7,773 bases of DNA from Bacteroidales bacterium (GTDB lineage: Bacteria > Bacteroidota > Bacteroidia > Bacteroidales > B18-G4): contig JAUXCL010000110.1 in the NCBI GenBank assembly GCA_030618905.1, forward strand, positions 1-7,773. The letters are read 5' to 3'. The translations under genes and the position numbers were made by a program. Below, one piece after another: positions 1 through 6,960 of the stretch (its first letter is position 1; each line of letters begins with the position of its first letter). The notes beneath the pieces were generated by a model. The model did no database searches. It had not been told where the DNA came from and saw nothing but the letters and a program-made list of their open reading frames with translations.

Positions 1-509
1 ACCGTCACGGGAATTGGCCCATTATCCAGGGTTTTAGCAACTTCAAGCCGGCTTCTGAGGTGTGGAGATAGTTTCCCCCTGACATCACCCAATCCACTCA
101 GGTAGATAATTCTCTTTACACCCTGCTTTTCAGCTGCAAGCCTGAAATTATTGGCAACCTCTATGTCTACGCTTTCGAATTCTTTTTGTCCAAGTAAAAG
201 GGAGTGGATAAGATAATATGCTACATGGATCCCTTCAAGTGCTGATTGTAATTGATCAGGGTTTCTTGCATCTGCTAATACTACCTCAGTATCAGGCCAT
301 CGCTCCCGATAATCTGTTGATTCTGAACGTACCATCACCCGCACCTGGTATCCTCTTGACACCAATTCAGGCACCAATCGTCCACCTATATATCCAGTGG
401 CACCCGTAACCAGAATTTTCCCGAGATGAGGCTTGGGCTGTGTTGGTAAATCATACGTAAATCCAGTCTTTACAGGCGGTTTTACTGACTTGAACGAAAT
501 TTCATTCAT
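1..509 (-). CDS. NmrA/YbjT-like NAD(P)-binding SDR protein (3' end outside window)
   Basis: This is an atypical short-chain dehydrogenase (NmrA-like) related to E. coli YbjT. About 169 residues are visible and the C-terminal part runs off the left edge. A Rossmann core begins near residue 31 (KILVTGATGYIGG), and TGATGYIGG at 35-43 is the glycine-rich dinucleotide-binding loop. It is followed by an Arg at 61 after beta-2 (MVRSES), AYYLIHSL near 97-104, RIIYLSGLGD near 133-142, and HLRSRLEVAKTL near 150-161. The last stretch matches the HLRAR segment typical of YbjT proteins. The ATG at 509 starts a roughly 30-residue extension before the Rossmann fold, and the only other visible Met is inside the fold (residue 59), so this start is preferred. 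Substrate is unknown, and family members often lack the classical YxxxK catalytic pair. It is divergent from the heptaheme gene and has no evident role in electron transport. Confidence 0.88.
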   Translation of the reverse strand, partial: MNEISFKSVKPPVKTGFTYDLPTQPKPHLGKILVTGATGYIGGRLVPELVSRGYQVRVMVRSESTDYRERWPDTEVVLADARNPDQLQSALEGIHVAYYLIHSLLLGQKEFESVDIEVANNFRLAAEKQGVKRIIYLSGLGDVRGKLSPHLRSRLEVAKTLDNGPIPVT

Positions 510-584
510 AAAATATTAATATAAATCTAGATAAATATATAAATATTTACTTATATTTACTGTTAAGCTGTAAAACAAAATGTT
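510..584. promoter_or_regulatory. A+T-rich divergent intergenic region
   Basis: These 75 bases separate two divergently transcribed genes and must hold the upstream regions of both. The sequence is almost entirely A+T, with the octamer ataaatat in tandem at 531-538 and 539-546 and atatttac at 543-550 and 553-560. The stretch tatatttac (552-560) loosely resembles the Bacteroidota -7 element TAnnTTTG, but I see no convincing -33 partner. No Shine-Dalgarno sequence precedes the ATG at 585. Promoter positions cannot be fixed from sequence alone. Confidence 0.4.
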
Positions 585-2090
585 ATGAAATTACCCCAAT
601 CCTTTCGAAATTGGACCTCACTTGCCGGAGCCACCATTACAATGATCAGTTTTTCAATGATCCTTTTTTTGTTTATCATCTCTGTAATCTTTGAGCAGGG
701 AGGTGGTTCCTATTTGGGATTATTTATCTACATCGTCTTGCCGGTAATCATGGTTGTCGGGCTCATCCTGATCCCGATCGGTATGCTGAGCAAGCTGCGT
801 AAGGACAAGAAAAGAAAAGTGGTTGAAGAAAAGAAATGGCCTGTTATAGATTTCAATTATTACCGGCACAGAAATGCTTTTATCATATTTGCCGTAGGCA
901 CAGCCATTTTCTTATTACTGTCGGCTGTTGGGAGCTACGAGGCATTTCATTATTCCGAATCTGTAGAGTTTTGCGGGACACTATGCCACAAGGTTATGGA
1001 GCCGGAATATGTTGCATATCAAAACTCACCCCATGCCAGGGTTTCCTGTGTCCAATGTCATGTTGGTTCAGGTGCGAACTGGTATATGCGCTCAAAACTT
1101 TCGGGTCTATACCAGGTATATGCGGTTACTATTGGAGGTTATCCACAGCCCATCCCAACTCCGGTAAGAAATTTACGTCCTGCACGTGAAACCTGTGAAA
1201 CCTGTCATTGGCCGGAGAAATTTTATTCACGACAATTAATTGTACAGAAGCACTATCTGCCTGATGAGGAGAACACCGAATGGGATATTTATTTGCAGAT
1301 GAAAACCGGGCCAAGTTACAGTGCACTGGGCTTGTCTGAGGGCTGCCACTGGCATATTAACCCTGATATCATTGTTGAGTATAAAACATTGGAGGACAGC
1401 AGGCAGTTTATCCCCTGGGTGAAATACACCAATAAGAAAACAGGAGAATCCAGCATTTATCTTTCACAGGATACCGTGTTAACAGAAAGTCAGCTGAGTT
1501 CTCTTGAAACCCGGGTCATGGACTGCATGGACTGCCACAACAGGCCCTCCCATGACTATCACACACCGGAGTACTTCATTAATGATGCAATCACTGCAGG
1601 TATCATTCCTAAAGCGTTGCCGGATATTAAAAGTGTGGCGATGGATATTTTAAACGAAGACTTTCCAACCAGGGACAGTGCAATGCGGTATATTGAGAGT
1701 GAGATCAACATGTATTATGAAATCATGCATGAAGAGATCTTCATGGAAAACAAGGAAATGGTTGATCAGGCTATTAAAGGGATACAAGCCGAATTCAACA
1801 AAAACATATTCCCTTACATGAAAGTGAAGTGGAAAGTATATCCCAACCATATCGGACACCTTGAATTCAATGGTTGTTTCAGATGTCATAATGACCAACA
1901 TGCCACCAATGACGGGAAGGTGATCTCCATGGATTGTAATTTATGCCATACCATTATCGCGCAGGGCGCTCCGGACACCTTACAGGTCACTTCAATAGAT
2001 AAGGCATTGGAATTTGTTCATCCCAATGATCCTAATCAAGGATGGAAGGGAAAGTTATGTGTGGATTGTCACAAAGATCTGTATGAATAA
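585..2090 (+). CDS. Heptaheme inner-membrane cytochrome c with NapC/NirT-like part (ImcH-like)
   Basis: This 501-residue protein probably oxidises quinol and passes electrons to periplasmic carriers. Three hydrophobic helices are visible at about 14-37, 44-68 and 97-117; helices 2 and 3 are separated by a very basic stretch (KLRKDKKRKVV, 70-80), which should be cytoplasmic. The rest is a periplasmic heme region. Heme-attachment motifs are one CX3CH (130-135, CGTLCH) followed by Lys-Val-Met, and six CXXCH at 155, 204, 314, 431, 451 and 492. The block from the first heme through SPHARVSCVQCH to PTPVRNLRPARETCETCHWPEKFY resembles NapC/NirT-type cytochromes. Seven hemes plus three N-terminal helices are the layout reported for Geobacter ImcH, an inner-membrane cytochrome of metal respiration; NrfH and NapC are much shorter, with one helix and four hemes. 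It converges on the minus-strand redox cluster, suggesting a related role. The family assignment is firm; the direction of electron flow and the partner are inferred. Confidence 0.93.
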   Translation: MKLPQSFRNWTSLAGATITMISFSMILFLFIISVIFEQGGGSYLGLFIYIVLPVIMVVGLILIPIGMLSKLRKDKKRKVVEEKKWPVIDFNYYRHRNAFIIFAVGTAIFLLLSAVGSYEAFHYSESVEFCGTLCHKVMEPEYVAYQNSPHARVSCVQCHVGSGANWYMRSKLSGLYQVYAVTIGGYPQPIPTPVRNLRPARETCETCHWPEKFYSRQLIVQKHYLPDEENTEWDIYLQMKTGPSYSALGLSEGCHWHINPDIIVEYKTLEDSRQFIPWVKYTNKKTGESSIYLSQDTVLTESQLSSLETRVMDCMDCHNRPSHDYHTPEYFINDAITAGIIPKALPDIKSVAMDILNEDFPTRDSAMRYIESEINMYYEIMHEEIFMENKEMVDQAIKGIQAEFNKNIFPYMKVKWKVYPNHIGHLEFNGCFRCHNDQHATNDGKVISMDCNLCHTIIAQGAPDTLQVTSIDKALEFVHPNDPNQGWKGKLCVDCHKDLYE

Positions 2091-2108
2091 GGGAAAACCC
2101 TTATTCAT
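2083..2108 (+). terminator. Convergent-gene hairpin terminator containing both stop codons
   Basis: A perfect 11-bp inverted repeat (atgaataaggg at 2083-2093, cccttattcat at 2098-2108) encloses an AAAA loop. On the plus strand the 3' arm runs into TTTTT (2108-2112), giving an intrinsic-terminator shape for the heptaheme gene. On the minus strand the same stem forms at the end of the Ig-like gene but is not followed by a clear T run, so termination in that direction is less certain. Both TAA codons (2088-2090 plus, 2101-2103 minus) lie within the arms. Confidence 0.75.
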
Positions 2109-2985
2109 TTTTGGCGGCTTTCTTGATTTTATATAATTGAAACACAGCATAGATGTAGTGTCCCCATACACCTGCCAGCATGATGATCAGGGTGATGATC
2201 ATCCAAAGTGGCGCAATGGGTGTCCACAATTCCCTTTGCGGGCCTTCCCTTTTTTCAGTATGCCAGGGGATGGCCCAATCAATCTGCGCTGAAGCTTCCA
2301 GGTTACCATAATCAAAATGCTCTTCAATGCGAGCGATAACAGTGATCAAGCCTGTAGAATCTCCGATCAGGTCAAGGGGAAACTCCATACTGCCGTGGCC
2401 ATCCTCTTCCAACCAGCCTTCCTCAATGATCATCAAGCTGAACATACGCGGCACATAGAGGTAAATATCATCATCTGCCAATGGGATTTCAGTACCATCC
2501 ACATCGATAATGCTTCCCTCATATTGAATCATTTTTACAGAATCTTCAATGAAAAAGGAGATATCAATCCAGGCATCTTTGATCGCCAATTCCGCTTCTG
2601 CCATCTCAAAGTGATCATCTCCTTCAAACAGCGCTATAAAGTTTATATAACCTTCTTCGTTGACAGGCAGAATTATTGCAGGATCAAGCACTAATTTTGC
2701 CTTACCTTTTGCATCGGAGCTAAGGCTTCCCAGTACTACATCAGTTGTATCAGTGTTCACAATAAATGTAACAGTTACACCAACTACAGGTATTTCACCG
2801 GAATCGTCATTGGCTGTCATGCTGGCCACCAAAACTCTTGAATCTTTAGCGTATTTCCAGGTGCTAAGCTCCATATAGATCTCCAGTTTACCGTTTTCAG
2901 ATGCAAATGCGTTTAATCCTGTCATCAATGCTATCATCAGGCAACAGGAGATCAATAAATATTTTTTATTCATACCAAATATCAT
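2101..2985 (-). CDS. Periplasmic tandem Ig-like domain protein with C-terminal membrane anchor
   Basis: I do not recognise a named family. The 294 residues comprise a signal peptide (about 5-29, NKKYLLISCCLMIALMTG then AFA), two beta-rich domains (about 33-136 and 138-236), a Trp/Pro-rich linker (about 238-258), one hydrophobic helix (about 259-284) and a basic tail (KIKKAAKNE). This predicts a periplasmic protein held in the inner membrane by a C-terminal helix. The two domains look like diverged copies: FIALFEGDDHFEMAEAELAI (116-135) aligns by eye with VIARIEEHFDYGNLEASAQI (216-235). Domain 1 has the feel of bacterial Ig-like folds (VGVTVTFIVN, then DAKGKAKLVL). There are no heme motifs, and the only Cys residues are in the signal peptide. 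The ATG at 2985 lies 10 bases after the NrfD-type stop; an in-frame ATG at 2973 gives a more usual signal peptide (MNKKYLL) and may be the true start. Gene position suggests an accessory or assembly subunit of the complex (inference). Confidence 0.85.
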   Translation of the reverse strand: MIFGMNKKYLLISCCLMIALMTGLNAFASENGKLEIYMELSTWKYAKDSRVLVASMTANDDSGEIPVVGVTVTFIVNTDTTDVVLGSLSSDAKGKAKLVLDPAIILPVNEEGYINFIALFEGDDHFEMAEAELAIKDAWIDISFFIEDSVKMIQYEGSIIDVDGTEIPLADDDIYLYVPRMFSLMIIEEGWLEEDGHGSMEFPLDLIGDSTGLITVIARIEEHFDYGNLEASAQIDWAIPWHTEKREGPQRELWTPIAPLWMIITLIIMLAGVWGHYIYAVFQLYKIKKAAKNE

Positions 2986-2995
2986 TGCGGATTAT

Positions 2996-4336
2996 TTAAC
3001 CAATATTTTCTTGAACAGTGTATTGCGTCTTTTTCTTTTCATGATCTTCTTCAGAAACCTGTATGACAGGCACGAAACGGGTAGCAATGGTAAAGAAAAG
3101 GCAGAATGAAGCTATTCCGCCCAATGTCAGCACCCATTCTACCCATGTTCCACTGTAATGGATCCAATCGGGCCTGGTGTCCTGAATAGGTATGTACGGA
3201 GATTCCAGCGTAGGTACAACGATCAGGTAACGGTTAACCCATAAGGCCAGAATTACCACAACAGCCGTAATGGTAATCATGCGTATGGTTCTCAGTTTGG
3301 GGATGGCGATTACAATCAGGGGTAGCAATACCCCGATATAATTTGAGAAAATAAACAACCAGAAATACCGTTCGAACAGGATACTGATCAGTTGTTCGTC
3401 ATTTTCTTCTGATCCATACCATTTGGTGAGGTATTCGCTAAAGGTAAAATATCCAAAAAACGCAGCGAGGACCATCATAATAATACCAACATTCACAAAA
3501 TGCTTTTTTGTAATATATTTTTCGAGCCGATAGATCCTGCGATAAACCCACATGGCCAGAATCAGCACCCCTGTTCCTGAATAAACCGCTGCGATCACGA
3601 AATAAGGTCCGAAGATGGTACTATGCCATCCGGGTTGCAATGTCACAGAAAAGATCCAGGCAAGTACTGAGTATACGATAATAGCGATGGCGATGACCAT
3701 GGCAGCCATGATATCAGTTGCCCGGTTCAATCTTCTCTTTTGTTCCGGTGTGCCGGTATATCCCAGGGCAAGCGCAGAGTATAACTTCTTTCTCCATTTG
3801 GGCACATTCAGGCTTTTAAAATCCCTCAGACTGGCAATATCTCTCAACAACGACATATACAGGAAGATAAGACAGCCGAAGATATCTGTGGATATGGCAA
3901 TGACATCCCAGGTGATGGGTGACTGGATACGGCCGAATATGACCAGGTAATGGAGGCGATCAAGCCGTCCGATACAAAGCAGAATATATAGTGGCCCAAT
4001 CAACAGGGAAATAATGGTGATCAACTCAGCAATCCTGATGATAGGCTGGCGCCAGGGTGTCCGGAAAAGGTGCATGGTTCCGGAAATCAATGCGCCTGCA
4101 TAGCTGATGCCCATAAAAAAGATAAAATTGACAATATATACCCCCCAGACCACATTATCCCGCATGCCGGTCACAATATGCCCTTCCAGGATCTGGGTTA
4201 TCAATGCAAAAATCCCCAGCAGTACAAGGAATACCAGGAAGATAATCCAGATGATGGCTGATTTTCCGGGCCGCTCAAACTGAGGCCGGAACTCATTCAG
4301 CATGGTTATGGTTTGCTCTGATGTCTTACTTTCCAT
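2996..4336 (-). CDS. NrfD/PsrC-family quinol-interacting integral membrane subunit
   Basis: This 446-residue protein has about ten hydrophobic helices (near 27-49, 65-86, 104-122, 145-165, 208-230, 238-262, 280-300, 324-345, 353-373 and 398-420). That is the large NrfD type found in Alternative Complex III (ActC), Hmc/Hme and Qrc complexes, rather than the eight-helix PsrC type. NrfD-family proteins carry no heme or metal; they bind quinol near the periplasmic face and couple to an Fe-S or heme subunit. Typical features are the N-terminal ERPGKSAIIWII entry, VVWGVYIVNFIFFMGISYAG (helix 2), GTMHLFRTPWRQPI after it (His89), and WDVIAI with Asp144 at helix 4. Its ATG overlaps the 3' end of the Fe-S gene by 11 bases in another frame, indicating translational coupling with its expected partner. 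Whether it translocates protons cannot be told from sequence. Confidence 0.93.
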   Translation of the reverse strand: MESKTSEQTITMLNEFRPQFERPGKSAIIWIIFLVFLVLLGIFALITQILEGHIVTGMRDNVVWGVYIVNFIFFMGISYAGALISGTMHLFRTPWRQPIIRIAELITIISLLIGPLYILLCIGRLDRLHYLVIFGRIQSPITWDVIAISTDIFGCLIFLYMSLLRDIASLRDFKSLNVPKWRKKLYSALALGYTGTPEQKRRLNRATDIMAAMVIAIAIIVYSVLAWIFSVTLQPGWHSTIFGPYFVIAAVYSGTGVLILAMWVYRRIYRLEKYITKKHFVNVGIIMMVLAAFFGYFTFSEYLTKWYGSEENDEQLISILFERYFWLFIFSNYIGVLLPLIVIAIPKLRTIRMITITAVVVILALWVNRYLIVVPTLESPYIPIQDTRPDWIHYSGTWVEWVLTLGGIASFCLFFTIATRFVPVIQVSEEDHEKKKTQYTVQENIG

Positions 4337-5282
4337 TCTTCTTAGATTTTACATATGGTGTATTGTCGTAACGTTTTAATATTTCTTCATCCGGTCCTTC
4401 AAATCCTCTTTCGAGAGGGAATTGACGGTTAACCGGAGGTAAATAATATACGCTTGGCCTGGTCCCAAGATTTTCCAGGTAGCGATATCCTGCACGGTCA
4501 CGGATCAACTCGCTGAAGCGAATTGTTTCAGAACCATTGGTAACAGCATCTTCATAGATATCCCCAAAGTAGATCACGCCCATAGGGCAGGCTTCCAGGC
4601 AATAGGGTAGTTTGTTTTCCTTGAGCCTGTCGGCACAGAAAACACATTTTGATACGGTGCCTTCTGTTCCCGGAACAGATGACTCGGGTGAATACTGCAG
4701 GGGTGAATCATATTCTTTATGGTGTTTCCAGGCGAAATTCCTTGATGAATACGGGCAACCCGTCATACAAAACTTACATCCAATGCACCTGTCTTTATCC
4801 ACCAGGACAATACCATCATCTCTTTTATAAGTAGCTCCTACAGGACATACACTCACACATAGTGGATTATCGCAATGGAAACATGGCTTCGGAAACCAGT
4901 AAGGAGCAGATTTAGGGGAATCCTGGAGCAATAAGATCTTTATATACTCGTGGTTGGGTGGCAGATGGTGGCCTTCCTGACATTTCTCTACACATTTCCT
5001 TGCATTTTTACACTTTGCAAGGTCGATGACCATCACAAACTTCCTGTTCTTTATGCCTTCCCGGGCTTCTTTTTTGATGACTTCCCTGGGTTTAATGCTG
5101 GCCCTGTCCACTTCAACAACTTTACCATCGGTGGTAAGGACTTTGACCTTTTCCCCTGTTTCCGGTTCACCGGTACATGAGTTTAGCAAGTTAGCTCCGG
5201 CGATGGCCCCTGCTCCGGCCATCAATCCTACCCTGAGGAAATCCCTGCGGCTATTGGTATCTTTTTCTTTCTTTTTACTCAC
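4326..5282 (-). CDS. Tat-exported four-motif Fe-S electron-transfer subunit (PsrB/NrfC/HmeA-like)
   Basis: This 318-residue periplasmic Fe-S protein is the usual partner of an NrfD subunit. A Tat signal is clear: SRRDFLRVG at 11-19, then an Ala/Gly-rich hydrophobic stretch to about residue 34. The segment LLNSC at 32-36 could be a lipobox, with Cys36 lipidated. Four Cys motifs follow: I, C91/C97/C101 in CKNARKCVEKC; II, C134/C137/C142/C146; III, C166/C169/C172/C176 in CIGCKFCMTGCP; IV, C213/C216/C228/C232. Motif I has Ala94 where the second Cys normally lies, leaving 15 rather than 16 ligands, so one cluster may be [3Fe-4S]. The start is GTG at 5282: an in-frame TAG lies a few codons upstream and the next Met (residue 21) would remove the twin arginines. 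No molybdopterin subunit accompanies it, so electrons probably pass between NrfD and the cytochromes (inference). Confidence 0.93.
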   Translation of the reverse strand: MSKKKEKDTNSRRDFLRVGLMAGAGAIAGANLLNSCTGEPETGEKVKVLTTDGKVVEVDRASIKPREVIKKEAREGIKNRKFVMVIDLAKCKNARKCVEKCQEGHHLPPNHEYIKILLLQDSPKSAPYWFPKPCFHCDNPLCVSVCPVGATYKRDDGIVLVDKDRCIGCKFCMTGCPYSSRNFAWKHHKEYDSPLQYSPESSVPGTEGTVSKCVFCADRLKENKLPYCLEACPMGVIYFGDIYEDAVTNGSETIRFSELIRDRAGYRYLENLGTRPSVYYLPPVNRQFPLERGFEGPDEEILKRYDNTPYVKSKKNGK

Positions 5283-5288
5283 CTTATA

Positions 5289-5302
5289 TATCTATTTAGA
5301 TA
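5289..5302. repeat. Short inverted repeat before the GTG start of the Fe-S gene
   Basis: TATCTA and TAGATA arms (6 bp) flank a 2-base loop in the 58-base spacer between the heptaheme/cytochrome b gene and the Fe-S gene, six bases before the GTG. It could be an operator half-site pair or a weak RNA hairpin, but the spacer is so A+T-rich that chance is a fair explanation. Confidence 0.25.
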
Positions 5303-5340
5303 GTTTAATATTTATACTTAAAAAAATGTTGTTGCTCAAT

Positions 5341-6927
5341 TTAATGCCAACCAGTGATCATGGCCCGGAAACTGGCACCTGTGACTTTGGAAATAGTACA
5401 AAAGTAAATGTGGATGACCATGAAAACTGAAAGGATAAATCCGGCAATGATATGTACCAGGTCCATGAGATGAATACCACTGGTACCAAAGATCCTATTG
5501 ATAAAGATCAGATCCGGGAAGATCAGTGCCCACCCTGTCAGGAACAAAAAAGGCATGATAAGATACATGATCAGGATATAGGAAAGTTTTTGCATGGGAT
5601 TAAACTTCCTTTTAGCATTGATCTCATATGGAGGATTTTCCCCTTTAAGGATGCCAATGGTATAGAACCGGAATTGCTTTGACAATCTTTTGAAACCTCC
5701 TTTTATCTTCATCTTATAGCATTTGCCATTGGATGAAAAAATATTCCCAAAGACAAAAAGCAAATAGCTGACACTCAGGATAATTCCGCTGACATTGTGC
5801 ATCGTAACTGCGAGATTAAACTCCATTATGGAATAATGAGGACTGGAATACTGCATACTCAAACCGCTGATGATCAGGATCAGGCACAGGATGACATTGA
5901 TCATATGCCAGATCCGTACCCAGATTGGATATAAATACACCTTTTCCATTTCAATCAAGCTATTTTTCGTTTTCATCCTGAGTATAAAGTGAAGCAAAAC
6001 CCCCATCAATACAAATCCAAAAATAACCAGGCTACTGAGGTTCAAAAAATAATTCCTGTTGGCACCGATCACATAGGATTCGGTTAAAATGGTCGCATTG
6101 AAAAATCCGAGCTTATTGCGTTTTTCCTGTGATTGGAACTTGTACAAAGATGCCATCAGGATAGAGTTTTGTGAATGACATTCTACACATAGACGGACGG
6201 CATTTTCCTTGTTTTGAATATTATGGGCCACAAGCATGTCGTTTTGGAGCTCAGCATGACACTCGATACAACGCACATTACGAAAATGCAGGCGCTGATT
6301 AGGTAGCCAGTTATGTGTTTCAAGAATATTGGGGTTTTCCCTGTCTGTCATTAACTGGTATTTATCAATATCAGCATGACAGCTAAGGCAAATGATATTA
6401 TCATAGGTAATGACGTCTTTTCTGGGAATATTGGTCCGGGCGCTGATGTGGTATGAATGTGGATTATGGCACATCCAGCAGGTAAAATCCTCATGGTGCA
6501 TCCTGGAATGTACACTTTGCTCGTATTCCTCATTGATGCGCTCAAAATGATAGTCTTCAAAATTATCATCCCCTTCATGGCAATCCATACAGGTATATTT
6601 CAGTTCCATGCGAAGCTCTCCGGAATGAGGAAAGGTTTCGTATTCATAAGAATGACAATCAATGCACTTGAATGAACGATGATTTGAATTGTAATATTCC
6701 CCGCTGTCGATGACAAAGTAAGGATTCATCCTTTCCTTCACATCCTTTTCGATCCAATCGTTATAATAGTAATACTTATGATGGCCATGGCATTTGAGGC
6801 ATGCATCATTTTCCTCATAATAACGGGTTTCTTCCTCCTGGCCTGAAACCACAAATGACAGCAAAAGCAACACAAAGACATGCATGAAGCGTGTGGTTGA
6901 ACCCGGAGGAAAATAGTACGCAGCCAT
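5341..6927 (-). CDS. Heptaheme cytochrome c fused to a five-helix cytochrome b
   Basis: This 528-residue protein has a signal peptide (about 1-30, core MHVFVLLLLSFVVSG), a periplasmic heptaheme region and a C-terminal membrane domain. CXXCH motifs start at 43, 88, 113, 150, 180, 220 and 247, with many extra His residues (such as HGHHKY, HSRMHH and HNPHSYH) able to act as distal ligands. After ESYVIGANRNYFLN come five helices near 293-316, 336-358, 370-397, 445-470 and 484-512. The membrane part resembles b-type cytochromes of the hydrogenase/formate dehydrogenase/thiosulfate reductase group; candidate b-heme ligands are His341 (WVRIWHMIN), His377 (TMHNVSG), His492 (LVHIIAG) and His506 (VIHIYF). 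A c/b fusion is also seen in Geobacter CbcL, which differs in heme number. It probably moves electrons between the quinone pool and the c-heme chain. It follows the monoheme cytochrome gene by 33 bases. Whether it forms a complex with the downstream Fe-S/NrfD pair is inferred from gene order. Confidence 0.93.
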   Translation of the reverse strand: MAAYYFPPGSTTRFMHVFVLLLLSFVVSGQEEETRYYEENDACLKCHGHHKYYYYNDWIEKDVKERMNPYFVIDSGEYYNSNHRSFKCIDCHSYEYETFPHSGELRMELKYTCMDCHEGDDNFEDYHFERINEEYEQSVHSRMHHEDFTCWMCHNPHSYHISARTNIPRKDVITYDNIICLSCHADIDKYQLMTDRENPNILETHNWLPNQRLHFRNVRCIECHAELQNDMLVAHNIQNKENAVRLCVECHSQNSILMASLYKFQSQEKRNKLGFFNATILTESYVIGANRNYFLNLSSLVIFGFVLMGVLLHFILRMKTKNSLIEMEKVYLYPIWVRIWHMINVILCLILIISGLSMQYSSPHYSIMEFNLAVTMHNVSGIILSVSYLLFVFGNIFSSNGKCYKMKIKGGFKRLSKQFRFYTIGILKGENPPYEINAKRKFNPMQKLSYILIMYLIMPFLFLTGWALIFPDLIFINRIFGTSGIHLMDLVHIIAGFILSVFMVIHIYFCTISKVTGASFRAMITGWH

Positions 6928-6960
6928 CTGCTGATTGCTTATTCGGATGTATTGGTTTAA

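Noticed and set aside
218..409. 63-codon plus-strand frame
   Set aside because: It is antisense to the Rossmann-fold gene, whose GATGYIGG loop is unambiguous.
836..1189. 117-codon plus-strand frame inside the heptaheme gene
   Set aside because: It is a shifted reading of the NapC/NirT-like core, where the main frame shows consecutive conserved heme motifs.
1341..1358. Possible eighth heme site at GCHWH (residue 253 onward) in the heptaheme protein
   Set aside because: Only one Cys precedes the His; no CXnCH pair with reasonable spacing exists there. The His-x-His may serve as ligands for other hemes.
2317..2694. 125-codon plus-strand frame opposite the Ig-like protein gene
   Set aside because: The minus-strand frame has a signal peptide, domain repeats and a membrane anchor; the antisense frame has no such organisation.
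5026..5430. 134-codon plus-strand open frame spanning the Fe-S gene start and the end of the cytochrome b fusion gene
   Set aside because: It is antisense to the clear Tat/Fe-S and cytochrome b coding sequences, has no recognisable motif, and crosses an A+T-rich spacer.
2996..6927. Reading the cluster as an nrf (ammonia-forming nitrite reductase) operon
   Set aside because: NrfD- and NrfC-like genes exist, but no NrfA pentaheme catalytic protein or NrfB is seen, and the multiheme protein carries a cytochrome b domain absent from that system.
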